DNA of 64,000 bases from Actinoallomurus bryophytorum. Its GTDB lineage: Bacteria > Actinomycetota > Actinomycetes > Streptosporangiales > Streptosporangiaceae. The stretch lies in contig NZ_VFOZ01000001.1 of the NCBI RefSeq assembly GCF_006716425.1, positions 682,001 to 746,000 on the forward strand, in the 5' to 3' direction. A program made the position numbers and the translations under genes. Shown here one piece after another: positions 25,658 through 35,698 of the stretch. The notes beneath the pieces were generated by a model. It made no database searches and was not told where the DNA came from. It saw only the letters and a list, made by a program, of their open reading frames with translations. Each line of letters begins with the position of its first letter. Position 1 is the first letter of the stretch.

Positions 25658-26533
25658 TCAGTTCGGTGGGACGAACGCCTCGAGGAGCACCCAGACCACC
25701 GGAACGGTGGCGAGGAGCGAGTCGAGGCGGTCCATCACCCCGCCGTGCTCGGGCAGGAGACTGCCCATGTCCTTGATCCCGAGATCGCGCTTGATCACGG
25801 ACTCGATGAGGTCGCCGAACGTCGCCGAGCCCACCGCGGCCACGCCGACGATGACGCCCTGCCACCAGTGGCCGTGCAGCAGCCAGGGCAGGAGCACACC
25901 ACCGACGACCATGCAGGTGATCGCCGAGCCGGTGAATCCCTCCCAGGTCTTCTTCGGGCTGATGGACGGGGCCAGCTTGTGGTTGCCGAAGAACGAGCCG
26001 GCGAAGAACCCGCCGATGTCGCTCGCGACCGTGGCAGCGATGAAGATCAGCACCCGGTCCGGGCCGTCGGAGGGACGCAGCAGGAGCACGACGAACCCGG
26101 CCAGGAACCAGATGTACGCGGTGGCGAATACCCCGGCCGTGGCGTCGCGGACGTAGCCCTCCTGGCCCTTCGGGAGCCGCCAGAGCAGCACCGCCAGAGT
26201 GGTCAGGCCGAAGCCCGCGACGAGCGCGGTCGTGCCCCAGAAGTAGGTGCACAGCAGCATCGCCACGCCACCGAACATGACGGGGACCCACGGGATCCGG
26301 ATGTCACGCGTGGCGAAGGCACGGATGAACTCCCAGACGGCGACGCCGAGGAAGACCATGACGACGCCGAGGAAGATCTCTTTGATGGTGTAGAGCGACA
26401 GGAGCACCACGGCGCCGAGACCCACGCCCACGCCTGCGGCGATGGGGAGGTTACGGCTGGGTGCGCGCTTCTTCTTGCCCATGTCCGCCTCCGGGGTCTC
26501 CGGCGTCGGCACGGGGGCCTGTTCGAGTCCCAC
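25658..26533 (-). CDS. cdsA: phosphatidate cytidylyltransferase
   Basis: The 291-residue membrane enzyme makes CDP-diacylglycerol from phosphatidate and CTP for phospholipid synthesis. It has about eight hydrophobic segments and the C-terminal signature (GSATFGDLIESVIKRDLGIKDMGSLLPEHGGVMDRLDS). The GTG start overlaps the frr stop (TAGTG). The first 18 residues are Pro/Glu-rich and an internal ATG at residue 18 (MGKKKRAPS) is an alternative. The order frr-cdsA is the standard one. Confidence 0.95.
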   Translation of the reverse strand: MGLEQAPVPTPETPEADMGKKKRAPSRNLPIAAGVGVGLGAVVLLSLYTIKEIFLGVVMVFLGVAVWEFIRAFATRDIRIPWVPVMFGGVAMLLCTYFWGTTALVAGFGLTTLAVLLWRLPKGQEGYVRDATAGVFATAYIWFLAGFVVLLLRPSDGPDRVLIFIAATVASDIGGFFAGSFFGNHKLAPSISPKKTWEGFTGSAITCMVVGGVLLPWLLHGHWWQGVIVGVAAVGSATFGDLIESVIKRDLGIKDMGSLLPEHGGVMDRLDSLLATVPVVWVLLEAFVPPN

Positions 26534-27090
26534 TAGACCTCGAGCAGCTCGGCCTTCTTGTGCTCGAGCAACTCGTCGATCTTCGCGACGTGCTTGTGCG
26601 TGAAGTCGTCGAGATCCTTCTCCGCGCGGTGCACGTCGTCCTCGCCCGCGTCGCCGGCCTTGGCGAGCTTGTCCAAGGCGTCCTTGGCATGCCGACGGAT
26701 GTTGCGGATCGAGACCCGCGCGTCCTCCGCCTTGTGCCCGGCCACCTTGATGAACTCCCTGCGGCGCTCCTCCGAGAGCTCGGGGAAGACCACACGAATG
26801 ATCTTACCGTCATTTCCGGGGTTCACTCCGAGATCGCTCTCTCGGATGGCCTTTTCGATCGCCGTCAGCGACGAGGCGTCGTACGGCGCGACGATCACCA
26901 TCCGGGCCTCGGGGAGCTGGAAGGACGCGAGCTGGTTGATGGGGGTCGGCGTCCCGTAGTACTCCGCGGTGATCTTGTTGAACATCGCGGGCGTGACGCG
27001 CCCGGTCCGGATGCTGGTGAAGTCGTCCTTGGCGACAGTGACGGCCTTCTCCATCTTCTCCTCGGCCTCGAGGAGGATATCGTCGATCAC
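26533..27090 (-). CDS. frr: ribosome recycling factor
   Basis: The 185-residue protein has normal length and the family signature ([54 protein letters not shown]). With EF-G it splits post-termination ribosomes. It starts with GTG at 27090, 16 bases after pyrH, in the rpsB-tsf-pyrH-frr-cdsA order. Confidence 0.97.
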   Translation of the reverse strand: MIDDILLEAEEKMEKAVTVAKDDFTSIRTGRVTPAMFNKITAEYYGTPTPINQLASFQLPEARMVIVAPYDASSLTAIEKAIRESDLGVNPGNDGKIIRVVFPELSEERRREFIKVAGHKAEDARVSIRNIRRHAKDALDKLAKAGDAGEDDVHRAEKDLDDFTHKHVAKIDELLEHKKAELLEV

Positions 27091-27106
27091 CTTAGGCTCC
27101 TGATTT

Positions 27107-27886
<780 letters not shown>

Positions 27887-27915
27887 TTAGTCTCTCGTTC
27901 AGTCCCCGGCGACCC

Positions 27916-28752
27916 TCAGGCCTGTCCGACCTTGAACCGGGCAAAGCGCTTGACGGTGACGCCGGACTCCTGGAGGACCTTGGCGATCGTCTTCTTGGGG
28001 TCCTTCACGAACGGCTGCTCGAGCAGGACGAAGTCCTTGAAGTAGGACCGCACGCGGCCCTCGACGATCTTCGGGATCGCCTGCTCGGGCTTGCCCTCGT
28101 CACGCGTGATCTGCTCCGCGAGGGCCCGCTCCTTGGCGACGACGTCTTCGGGCACGTCGTCGTTGCTCAGGTACTTCGGCGACATCGCCGCGATCTGCTG
28201 CGCGACGTCCTTGCCGACCTGGGCGTTGTCGACGTCCAGCTCGACCAGGACGCCGGTGGTCGGCGGCAGGGACGGGTCGGACTTGTGCAGGTAGCTGGTC
28301 ACGAAGGCGCCCTTGAAGTGGGCGAAACGACGCAGCTCGATCTTCTCACCGATCTTGGCGCTGTTGTCGTCGATCAGCTGCTGCACCGACTTGCCCGGCT
28401 CGATCTCGGCGGCCAGCAGCGCCGGCGCGTCGGCCGCGTCACTGCCCGCGGCGAACTCGGCGATGCGGTCGGCCAGCGCGATGAACTGCTCGTTCTTGGC
28501 GACGAAGTCGGTCTCGCAGTTCAGCTCGAGAAGCGTGCCGTCGCCCGAGCCGTTGAAGAACTCAACGACCAGGCCGTTCGCCGCGGTCCGCTCGGCACGC
28601 TTGCCGACGTCCTTGGCACCCTTGAGGCGCAGCAGCTCGACGGCCTTGTCAAGGTCGCCTTCCGCCTCCTCAAGGGCCTTCTTACAGGCCATCATGCCCG
28701 AACCGGTGAGCTCCCGTAGCCGCTTGACATCCGCGGCGGTGGTGTTCGCCAT
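27916..28752 (-). CDS. tsf: elongation factor Ts
   Basis: The 278-residue nucleotide exchange factor for EF-Tu starts at ATG 28752 ([20 protein letters not shown]). The signatures [16 protein letters not shown] and [15 protein letters not shown] are intact. It lies 47 bases after rpsB and is normally cotranscribed with it. Confidence 0.97.
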   Translation of the reverse strand: MANTTAADVKRLRELTGSGMMACKKALEEAEGDLDKAVELLRLKGAKDVGKRAERTAANGLVVEFFNGSGDGTLLELNCETDFVAKNEQFIALADRIAEFAAGSDAADAPALLAAEIEPGKSVQQLIDDNSAKIGEKIELRRFAHFKGAFVTSYLHKSDPSLPPTTGVLVELDVDNAQVGKDVAQQIAAMSPKYLSNDDVPEDVVAKERALAEQITRDEGKPEQAIPKIVEGRVRSYFKDFVLLEQPFVKDPKKTIAKVLQESGVTVKRFARFKVGQA

Positions 28753-28799
28753 TGTGGTCGTGTCTCTCTCGTCGTCGTCGTTCTGGTGGCCGTCAGGCG

Positions 28800-29813
28800 T
28801 CAGGCGTCCTGGGCTTCCGCGGGCGCGGCTTCGGCGGGCGCGGCTTCGGCGTCGGCCGGGGCCGCCTCGGGAGCGGCTTCGGCCGTCTCGGGAGCCGCTG
28901 CCTCGGTCGCCTCGGTCGTCTCGGTGGCCTCGGCCTCGGCCTCGGTCGCCTCGGGAGCCGCTGCCTCGGGGGCGGGCGTCTCCGTCTCGGCGGCTGCGGC
29001 CTCGGGGGCTGCGTCGGCCGGAGTCTCGTCCTTCTTCTCCAGCAGCTCGCGCTCCCACTCGGTGAGCGGCTCCTCGCCACCACCGGCGGCGGGCTTCTCG
29101 TCACCGGAGGTGGCGGCGCCCGCGCGGGAGATCAGGCCGTCGGCCACGGCGTCGGCGACGACGCGGGTGAGCAGGCTGACGCTACGGATGGCGTCGTCGT
29201 TGCCCGGGATCGGGTAGTCGACCTCGTCCGGGTCGCAGTTGGTGTCGAGGATCGCGACGACCGGGATGCCCAGCTTGCGGGCCTCGTTGACGGCGATGTG
29301 CTCCTTCTTGGTGTCACAGATCCACACCGCGCTGGGCACACGCGCCATGTCCCGGATACCGCCGAGGGTGCGCTCGAGCTTGTCCTTCTCACGCTTGCGC
29401 ATGAGGAGCTCTTTCTTCGTCAGGCCGGAGCCCGCGACGTCGTCGTAGTCGAGCTCCTCGAGCTCCTTCAGACGCGTCAGGCGCTTGTGCACCGTCGAGA
29501 AGTTGGTGAGCATGCCACCCAGCCAGCGCTGGTTGACGAACGGCATACCGACACGCAGCGCCTGCTCGTTGATCGACTCCTGCGCCTGCTTCTTGGTGCC
29601 GACGAACAGGATCGTGCCGCCGTGGGCGACGGTCTCCTTGATGAAGTCGTAGGCGCGGTCGATGTAGGACAGCGACTGCTGCAGGTCGATGATGTAGATG
29701 CCGTTGCGCTCGGTGAAGATGAAACGCTTCATCTTCGGGTTCCAGCGCCGGGTCTGATGCCCGAAATGAACGCCGCTCTCGAGGAGCTGCTTCATGGTGA
29801 CGACGGGTGCCAT
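28800..29813 (-). CDS. rpsB: 30S ribosomal protein S2 with long Ala/Glu-rich tail
   Basis: The 337-residue protein has the conserved S2 core in residues 1-250 ([56 protein letters not shown]). Residues about 262-337 are an acidic low-complexity tail of Ala, Glu, Pro and Thr that E. coli S2 lacks; actinobacteria often have a shorter version. It is the first gene of rpsB-tsf-pyrH-frr-cdsA. Confidence 0.97.
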   Translation of the reverse strand: MAPVVTMKQLLESGVHFGHQTRRWNPKMKRFIFTERNGIYIIDLQQSLSYIDRAYDFIKETVAHGGTILFVGTKKQAQESINEQALRVGMPFVNQRWLGGMLTNFSTVHKRLTRLKELEELDYDDVAGSGLTKKELLMRKREKDKLERTLGGIRDMARVPSAVWICDTKKEHIAVNEARKLGIPVVAILDTNCDPDEVDYPIPGNDDAIRSVSLLTRVVADAVADGLISRAGAATSGDEKPAAGGGEEPLTEWERELLEKKDETPADAAPEAAAAETETPAPEAAAPEATEAEAEATETTEATEAAAPETAEAAPEAAPADAEAAPAEAAPAEAQDA

Positions 29814-30030
29814 TGCCCGTGTTCTCCTGTCTGGCCCGGTCGCTCTCCGGGCCGCTCTCGGTTGTTCCTGCGCCCGTGCGTGCCCCTCCCATGGCTGTTG
29901 CCACGGACCGAGAGGGCAGCCCCACCTTCACACCGGTGACCGGCGGGCGCGTGAATTCGGTCATGCGACCGTTCAGTCAGTGTACCGGCGGCACGCCCCC
30001 GCCGTGGAATCGGCATGATTCATCCTTGGG

Positions 30031-30039
30031 TTATCCACA
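30031..30039 (+). other. isolated perfect DnaA box
   Basis: TTATCCACA matches the DnaA consensus exactly. It lies in the 277-base gap between divergent rpsB and the M23 peptidase gene. There is no cluster of boxes, so it is not an origin; DnaA could act as a regulator here. Confidence 0.4.
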
Positions 30040-30090
30040 TTCGCGCACCCCTCTGGCGGGTCCGAGAGCGCGGGCGCATGCTCTGGTCCC

Positions 30091-30621
30091 ATGGTGTGGA
30101 ATGGAATACTTCTGCTGGTCACAGCCTTGCTACCCCCCTCCGGCCCGGGCTGGCAGTGGCCACTGAGACCGGCACCGCAAATCCTGCGTGTCTTCGACCC
30201 ACCGGCGCATCCGTGGGACCCCGGCCACCGCGGCGTCGACCTGGCGGCCACCCCGGGCAGCCTCGTGTACGCCACCGGCCCGGGCCGAGTGGGCTTCGCC
30301 CGAGACCTGGCCGGCCGAGGCGTCGTAACGATCGTCCACGGCACCCTGCGGACGACGTACCTGCCAGTACACCCATCGGTCCACCCGGGCCGCCGGGTGT
30401 CGGCAGGCGACCCGATCGGCAGGGTCGAGAACGTCCTGGGCCACTGCGGCCAGACCCCATGCCTGCACTGGGGCCTACGCGAGGGCGTCGAGTACCTGGA
30501 CCCCCTGACCTTGCTGGGCCTCGGCCCCGTACGCCTACTCCCCTGGTGGGACGCGCCCCCCTGGAACCCAGCCGAGGCCCCTTTGCCACCCCCCGACCCC
30601 CCGACCACCCGCCGCCAATAA
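30091..30621 (+). CDS. M23 family peptidoglycan endopeptidase (LytM domain)
   Basis: The 176-residue protein begins with a hydrophobic segment (VWNGILLLVTALL) that is a signal peptide or anchor. The LytM domain has the zinc ligands in HRGVDLA (H and D) and HWGLR. Such enzymes cut peptide cross-bridges in the wall, or act as activators if ligands are lost; the ligands are present here. After about residue 140 the tail is Pro-rich. The 3' end of the gene has been duplicated just downstream. This peptidase next to rpsB is standard in actinomycetes. Confidence 0.88.
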   Translation: MVWNGILLLVTALLPPSGPGWQWPLRPAPQILRVFDPPAHPWDPGHRGVDLAATPGSLVYATGPGRVGFARDLAGRGVVTIVHGTLRTTYLPVHPSVHPGRRVSAGDPIGRVENVLGHCGQTPCLHWGLREGVEYLDPLTLLGLGPVRLLPWWDAPPWNPAEAPLPPPDPPTTRRQ

Positions 30622-30790
30622 CCCACGCGTGCGCTGAGGCCCACGCGAGGGGGCCAAGTACCTGGACCCCTGACCCTCCTGGGCCTCGGCCCCGTACGCC
30701 TACTGCCCTGGTGGGACGCAACCCCCCGGAACCCGCCGAGGCCCCCTCGCCACCCCCCGACCCCTCCACCACCCGCCCCCGATGAACCAC
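30472..30790 (+). repeat. tandem duplication of the M23 gene 3' end
   Basis: The last 150 bases of the M23 gene (about 30472-30631) recur at about 30638-30790 with some 80-90 percent identity by eye, including the blocks TGGGCCTCGGCCCCGTACGC and CCTGGTGGGACGC. Small indels break the frame in the second copy, so it is non-coding. Confidence 0.8.
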
Positions 30791-31053
30791 GCCAACAGCC
30801 CATGCCTGGGCGTGAGCATTGCCCGATCCCCCGGCCCAACGATGCGGCCACTCACGGTTTCGGCCTCCGCCTCAGGTCAATGGACCCACCCAAGACGCCA
30901 CCGGCCTGGCGTCATGTCACCGACCCGAAACAGCGCCGGATCGACAGAATGACCCAGCCTCGTTTCACTGCACGCTCGCACCAGAGCACGGAGAGTTGCG
31001 GTCGACGGCTGGAAGATCAAGAATGTCGGGCCCCGACGGCCCCGGAGGTTTGT
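30791..31053. other. gap without a recognised gene
   Basis: After the duplicated M23 tail this stretch holds no family I recognise. The only functional sign is GGAGG at 31044-31048, which serves the GTG at 31054. Confidence 0.5.
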
Positions 31054-31638
31054 GTGTTCCCGTTCGAAGACGAGCAGCGCCGCGAGCGGCGGCGGCTGAT
31101 CGAGACGATTGACGGCCTGTCCGACGACGAGTTCACATCGGGACGGACCCTGTGCGAGGACTGGTCGCCCCGCGACGTGCTCGGCCATGTGATCGGCGTC
31201 GACACCATGAGCACCTACGTACGCCATGGAGGCCGGATCAACGTGGCGAACGCCGCGATGGCGCGCGAGGCCCGTGAGTTGAGCCGCGCTCAACTGATGG
31301 ATCGTGCCGCCGAGTGGGCTGAGCGCCCCGCCCTGACCAGCCGGCTAGGCGCGCTGCTGTTCCTCGGCGACCTCGGCGTGCACCACCAGGACATCCTGCG
31401 CGGACTCGGCCGGCCACGCGAGGTACCCGAGCCGATCGCCCGCGCGATCCTGCGCGAGGGCATGCAGCTGAGCCTATGGATGAACCGCCGCGTGCTGCGC
31501 CACCGTCTCGTACTCACCGACGGCGACCGGACGGTCGGCCGGGGACGCGAGGTACGCGGCACCCGCGAGGCCCTGGGCCTGTGGCTGTCGGGGCGCGACT
31601 CGGTCGAGGACGAGCTGGAGTTCGCGGAGGCCCACTGA
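31054..31638 (+). CDS. maleylpyruvate isomerase family mycothiol-dependent enzyme
   Basis: The product of 194 residues has the TIGR03083-type layout: an N-terminal DinB-like helical bundle with LCEDWSPRDVLGHVIGVD (metal His in GHVIG) and a later LGDLGVHHQDILRGLGRPR block. These are mycothiol-dependent isomerases or transferases; the substrate is not evident. GTG 31054 is chosen because GGAGG lies 5 bases upstream; the frame is open further upstream but that extension is not family-like. Confidence 0.85.
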   Translation: MFPFEDEQRRERRRLIETIDGLSDDEFTSGRTLCEDWSPRDVLGHVIGVDTMSTYVRHGGRINVANAAMAREARELSRAQLMDRAAEWAERPALTSRLGALLFLGDLGVHHQDILRGLGRPREVPEPIARAILREGMQLSLWMNRRVLRHRLVLTDGDRTVGRGREVRGTREALGLWLSGRDSVEDELEFAEAH

Positions 31639-31766
31639 GCCGGGTCCGGGTCCGGGTCCAGGTCGCGGCCGGGTCCAGGTCCGGGGCCGTACGAATATCG
31701 CGGGGGAACGGCCGGATCAGGGCACCGGAGCCACCACGATCACACCACGTCGCGCGCTCGCCTGAT

Positions 31767-31939
31767 CAACCCGGGGTGGCGTTCGGGGGTGGTCGGCGAA
31801 GTTCTTCGGGGTGAACGTTCGTCTGGCTCGCGATGATGAGCGCGCCCTCATAGGACTGCAGAGCACCCTTGAGCTGCTGGACGCTGGCGATCCAGATGCC
31901 CATAGGGCCGCTCCGAGTGATGTCGAGGCCGACATTCGG
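31767..31939 (-). pseudogene. remnant of an ABC-F type ATPase
   Basis: One minus-strand frame reads LDITRSG, then IASVQQLKGALQSYEGALIIASQ before a TGA at 31769-31767. This resembles the end of an ABC-F nucleotide-binding domain (LDIPSVQQLE..L..Y.GALIVVSHD). The Walker and signature motifs are absent, SHD is altered to SQT, and no start exists. It adjoins the dprA stop. The short stretch 31640-31690 beyond it is a GGGTCC-type simple repeat. Confidence 0.5.
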
Positions 31940-31940
31940 G

Positions 31941-33086
31941 TCAGGGGTCCAATGGGTTGTGGCGTAGTTTCCAGCCTTTCATGCAGCGTTCGACGAAACC
32001 GCCTGCGGCGAGGGCGCCCAGGCAGGTCAGGGCGGTGTCGAGGTCTACTCCCGCGGTCACCGCGATGCGGGCGGCGCCGGCTCCGCCGCGTGACGGGAGT
32101 GCTTCGAGTACGTCGCGTGCGGCTGGGCCTAGGCGGTCGCGGTCGAGGACCGGGCCGCGGCGTTGAGGGGCCATGTCGTCGCCGATGAGGCCGACGCGGT
32201 CGAGAACGTCCGAGGCGTCGGTCACGCACACGGCTTCGCCCCATTCGCGCAGGAGGGTGTGGCAGCCTGCGGACGTCGGCGAGGTCACCGGGCCCGGCAC
32301 CACCATCACGGCGCGGCCAAGGTCGCGGGCGTGGCGGGCCGTGCTGATCGCACCGCTGCGCTGGGCCGCTTCGACCACGACGGTGCCGCGGGTCAGTGCC
32401 GCGATGGCCCTGTTCCGGATGAGGAAGCGCGGGCGGGTCGGGGTCGCCCTCGGTGGTAGTTCGCTGACCAGGAGACCGCTCCGTGCTATCTCCGTGAACA
32501 GGCCGGCATGCGCGCTCGGATAGGTCACGTCCACGCCGCACGCGAGCACCGCCACGGTCAGGCCATCGGCGCTGAGCACTCCGCGGTGTGCCGCGGCGTC
32601 GATGCCGTACGCGCCGCCGCTGACCACGGTCCAGTTGTGGTCCGCCAGCTCCGCGGCCATCTCGGCGGCCACGTGGATGCCGTACGCCGACGCGGCTCGG
32701 GCTCCCACCAGTGCGACCGATCTGAGACAGCCGAACCGCAGATCCTGATCGCCGCGTACCCACAACGCGTACGGACGGCCGTCACCCAGGTCGTCTAGCT
32801 GCGAAGGCCACTCCGCCTCACCCGGGCACACAAGCCGGCCGCCGCTCTCCTCACAGGTGGCGAGGAGGCGCTCGGGGTCGGCCTCCGACAACCGTGCCCG
32901 CCAAGCAGGGAATCGTTTTTCAAGTTCGACTCGGTCCAGCCCGGCGGGAGCCTCACCGGAGCGCACGGCCGCGAGCGCGTCCTGGGCCCCTTCCTGCTCG
33001 ATCAGGCGGCCTAAGCGCTGGTCGCCGGGCTCAGCCATGCATGTGAGCACGGCCCGCGCCAGCCGTTCTTCAATAGGGACGATCAT
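31941..33086 (-). CDS. dprA: DNA-processing protein DprA
   Basis: The 381-residue protein has the extended Rossmann fold of DprA/Smf (VALVGARAASAYG, VVSGGAYGIDAAAHRGVL, FLIRNRAIAALTRGTVVVEAA, SGAISTARHARDLGRAVMVVPG) and a C-terminal winged-helix-like domain. It loads RecA onto incoming single-stranded DNA. ATG 33086 follows GGGAGG. It lies downstream of comM in the yraN-comM-dprA order. Confidence 0.95.
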   Translation of the reverse strand: MIVPIEERLARAVLTCMAEPGDQRLGRLIEQEGAQDALAAVRSGEAPAGLDRVELEKRFPAWRARLSEADPERLLATCEESGGRLVCPGEAEWPSQLDDLGDGRPYALWVRGDQDLRFGCLRSVALVGARAASAYGIHVAAEMAAELADHNWTVVSGGAYGIDAAAHRGVLSADGLTVAVLACGVDVTYPSAHAGLFTEIARSGLLVSELPPRATPTRPRFLIRNRAIAALTRGTVVVEAAQRSGAISTARHARDLGRAVMVVPGPVTSPTSAGCHTLLREWGEAVCVTDASDVLDRVGLIGDDMAPQRRGPVLDRDRLGPAARDVLEALPSRGGAGAARIAVTAGVDLDTALTCLGALAAGGFVERCMKGWKLRHNPLDP

Positions 33087-33135
33087 CTGTTGCCTCCCGC
33101 CCGTGGTCCGGTGTCCGGAGTGGTGTCCGCTCCGG

Positions 33136-34695
33136 TCAGGTGCGTCCCTCCCATAAGGCCAGTGCCTGGTTGATCTCGTCGGTGGTGGGTCCTTCCTTGC
33201 CGATGAGGTCCGTGAGGGTCCAGGCGACGCGGACCACACGGTCCAGGCCGCGGGCGCTCAGGCGTCCGTCGGCGAGTGGGCGGTCGAGTGTCGCCAGGGC
33301 CTGTCCGGGTGGGGCGAACCTGCGCCGTAGTTCGCGGCCGGGGATTTCCGCGTTGGTGCGCCACGGGGTGTCGGCAAGGCGTCTGCGGGTGCGGTCTCTC
33401 GCGGTGAGCACCCGCTCGGCGACGACCTCGCTGGACTCGGCGAGTTCGAGGTCGTAGCGGAGCTCGGCACGTGTCACCTCTTTCAGCCGGGACTTGAGAT
33501 CGACACGGTCGAGCAGCGGTCCGGACAGCCGGGCGAGGTATCGGCGCCGTACCGATGGCGCGCAGCTGCAGTCACGTACCTTCGGGGCCGCGCACGGGCA
33601 CGGGTTGGCCGCGAGGAGCATCGTGAACCGCGCGGGGAAGCGGGCGGTCGCGCCCGAACGGGCGATCACGACCTCGCCCTCCTCCAGCGGCTGGCGTAAC
33701 GCGTCGAGGACGCCGCCGCCGAACTCCGGGCCCTCGTCCAGGAACAAGATGCCCCGATGTGCGAGGGATGCGGCCCCTGGCTGGATCATCCGGGCGCTGC
33801 CGCCGCCGACCAGGGCCGCTCGCGACGCCGTGTGGTGCGGTGCCTGGAACGGCGGACGGGTGATCAGAGGCTGTCCTGCGGGGAGTGTGCCGGCGACCGA
33901 GTGGATCGCGGTGACCTCGAGCGCCGCGCCGCGTTCGAGATCGGGGAGCAGCGTGGGGAGGCGTTCGGCGAGCATTGTCTTGCCGCAGCCGGGTGGGCCC
34001 ATGAAGCAGACGTGATGCCCTCCGGCTGCGCTGACCTCCAGGATCTTGCGCCCCTCGGCCTGTCCGCGGACGTCGGCGAGGTCGAGGTCGCCGCGCCGGG
34101 CCTTGGAACGTGCGGCCAGCCCATCGGTGTGGGGCGCGGGGCCCTCCACGTCGGCCTCGTCATCGGGATCCTCGGGCGGGGGCAGGTCGCGCAGCCGGGC
34201 AAGCAGGGCGCGCAGCGATCCCACCGCGACCACCTTGACGTCGGGTACCAAGGACGCCTCGGCGGCGTTGCCCTTCGCGACGATCACTGTGTCGGCTCCG
34301 CTGTCAGCCGCGGCGAGCACCGCGGGCAGGACACCGGACACGGGACGGATCCGGCCGTCGAGACCGAGCTCTCCGATCATCACCAGACCCGCGCAGGCGT
34401 CGGTCGGCAACGCCTCGCCCGCTCCGAGGACGGCGACGGCGATTGCGATGTCGAAGCCACTTCCTCGCTTGGGCAGGCTGGCAGGGAAGAGGCTCACGGT
34501 CACGTGGCGATTGGGCCAGTTTTCGCCACTGTGCAGAATCGCCGCGCGTACCCGGTCGCGCGCCTCGCTGAGCGCCGTGTCCGGAAGACCGACCAGATGG
34601 AGACCGGGGACACCGTTGGTGATCGCGGCCTCCACGTCGACGATCTGGCCGTCCACGCCGAAGAGGGCCACGGCCCGGGTGCGGGCGAGCGCCAT
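33136..34695 (-). CDS. comM: YifB/ComM family Mg-chelatase-like AAA+ ATPase
   Basis: The 519-residue protein has an N-terminal Lon-protease-like domain, Walker A GPPGCGKT (about 234-241), Walker B ILFLDEGPEF and the C-terminal Mg_chelatase_C domain. A Cys cluster (CPCAAPKVRDCSC) is present, as in the family. ComM is a helicase for branch migration during integration of transforming DNA. The start follows directly on the yraN stop (TGAATG). Confidence 0.95.
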   Translation of the reverse strand: MALARTRAVALFGVDGQIVDVEAAITNGVPGLHLVGLPDTALSEARDRVRAAILHSGENWPNRHVTVSLFPASLPKRGSGFDIAIAVAVLGAGEALPTDACAGLVMIGELGLDGRIRPVSGVLPAVLAAADSGADTVIVAKGNAAEASLVPDVKVVAVGSLRALLARLRDLPPPEDPDDEADVEGPAPHTDGLAARSKARRGDLDLADVRGQAEGRKILEVSAAGGHHVCFMGPPGCGKTMLAERLPTLLPDLERGAALEVTAIHSVAGTLPAGQPLITRPPFQAPHHTASRAALVGGGSARMIQPGAASLAHRGILFLDEGPEFGGGVLDALRQPLEEGEVVIARSGATARFPARFTMLLAANPCPCAAPKVRDCSCAPSVRRRYLARLSGPLLDRVDLKSRLKEVTRAELRYDLELAESSEVVAERVLTARDRTRRRLADTPWRTNAEIPGRELRRRFAPPGQALATLDRPLADGRLSARGLDRVVRVAWTLTDLIGKEGPTTDEINQALALWEGRT

Positions 34696-35052
34696 TCAGC
34701 ACACTCCCCTCAGGTGGTCGATGCTGAACCGCCCGCCGCCCTCGGACACGAGCCCGATGGCATCGATGCGGACGGGCGAGTACGCGATGCCGCGCATCGC
34801 CACCCATCGAGCGGCGAGCCGGCGGAGCCGCGCCGCCTTGGCCGGCGTGACGGCCTCCACGGGAGCGCCGTAGACGAGGCCGGAGCGGGTCTTCACCTCG
34901 CACACCACGAGACTGGCCCCATCGCGGGCCACGATGTCGAGCTCGCCTTCCGGGCAGCGCCAGTTGCGGTCGATGATCGTCCACCCGAGCCCGGCCAGAT
35001 GCCTCGCGGCCGCTTCCTCGCCAAGCCTTCCAAGCACGTCCTTCGCGCGCAT
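34696..35052 (-). CDS. YraN/UPF0102 family nuclease-like protein
   Basis: The 118-residue protein has the restriction-endonuclease-like fold: GEEAAARHLAGLGW, then GELDIVARDGASLVVCEVKTR with the D..EVK nuclease motif. Function is unproven; it may trim recombination intermediates. ATG 35052 is chosen as family start; the open frame beyond it is not conserved. It is the first gene of yraN-comM-dprA. Confidence 0.9.
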   Translation of the reverse strand: MRAKDVLGRLGEEAAARHLAGLGWTIIDRNWRCPEGELDIVARDGASLVVCEVKTRSGLVYGAPVEAVTPAKAARLRRLAARWVAMRGIAYSPVRIDAIGLVSEGGGRFSIDHLRGVC

Positions 35053-35115
35053 GTGCCTCACCTCCGACCTCGAAACTGCCGGAAGGTCACGATGGGCGGT
35101 AGTGGAATCACGTTC

Positions 35116-35124
35116 TGTGGATAA
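35116..35124 (-). other. isolated perfect DnaA box upstream of yraN
   Basis: TGTGGATAA is the reverse complement of the DnaA consensus TTATCCACA. It lies 64 bases before the yraN-comM-dprA start on the same strand and is the second isolated box in the window. Confidence 0.4.
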
Positions 35125-35311
35125 CGCACCTGGGTTCAAGGTTCGTCGCCGCTTTCGGGGCGATGTCGTATGCCCGGCTAGTCGCACGTTTTGAGGTCCG
35201 GAGTGGTGGAGTTCGCTGAGGACCTACGACCCCTCGATGTGAGGGGAGCGCGGACGGCACGCTCAAGATCGACTATCGAAGTCACCACCAACACGTCGGT
35301 TGGCAAGCAGG

Positions 35312-35410
35312 CTCGATCCGACCAGCCTTGATCCGACCAGTCTTGATGCGACAGCTCGATCCGACCGGCCCCTGGTGTCCGAGCAGCTCGATCCGACCGA
35401 CTCTCGACCC
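35312..35410. repeat. short direct repeats with ATCCGACC core (left cluster)
   Basis: The core CTYGATCCGACC or a close variant starts at 35312, 35327, 35342, 35355 and 35387; the first three are exactly 15 bases apart. The cluster lies immediately before the monooxygenase remnant. Confidence 0.7.
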
Positions 35411-35698
35411 GCATAGCCTCGATGTGTTCGGCGATCTCGGCATCATCGACCGCGTGATCGCAGGCGGCCGGATGGCGATGCCGACCCGTTCGACCGCTTC
35501 CGACGGCCAGGTGACGCTGGACGTCCCCGAGACGCTGAGGGATCGCCCCGACATCCCTTATCCGGCGAGCCTGATCACGCCCGAATGGCGGATCGAGGAA
35601 GCGCTGAGGCTGCGGCTCGCGGAGCTCGGCGGCGCGGTCGAGTTCGGCACCTCACTCGGCGGCTTCGAGTAGTCGGACGAGGGCGTCCGGTGATGGTC
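35405..35698 (+). pseudogene. fragment of an FAD-binding aromatic monooxygenase (PheA/TfdB type)
   Basis: The frame reads HSLDVFGDLGIIDRVIAGGR, then PYPASLITPEWRIEEALRLR and LAELGGAVEFGTSLGGFE, which is the second part of the FAD_binding_3 domain of flavin monooxygenases. The N-terminal GxGxxG and everything after about 90 residues are missing. It ends at a TAG that sits where CAG (Gln) would be expected; reading on gives SDEGVR and another stop. So it has a 5' truncation, a nonsense change and later decay. Confidence 0.7.

Noticed and set aside
28752-29939. Open frame of nearly 400 codons opposite rpsB
   Set aside because: It mirrors the repetitive Ala/Glu tail of S2 and has low-complexity Gly/Leu/Arg sequence; no family likeness.
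30031-30039. Replication origin at the DnaA box
   Set aside because: A single box without neighbours, dnaA or dnaN; an origin would need a cluster.
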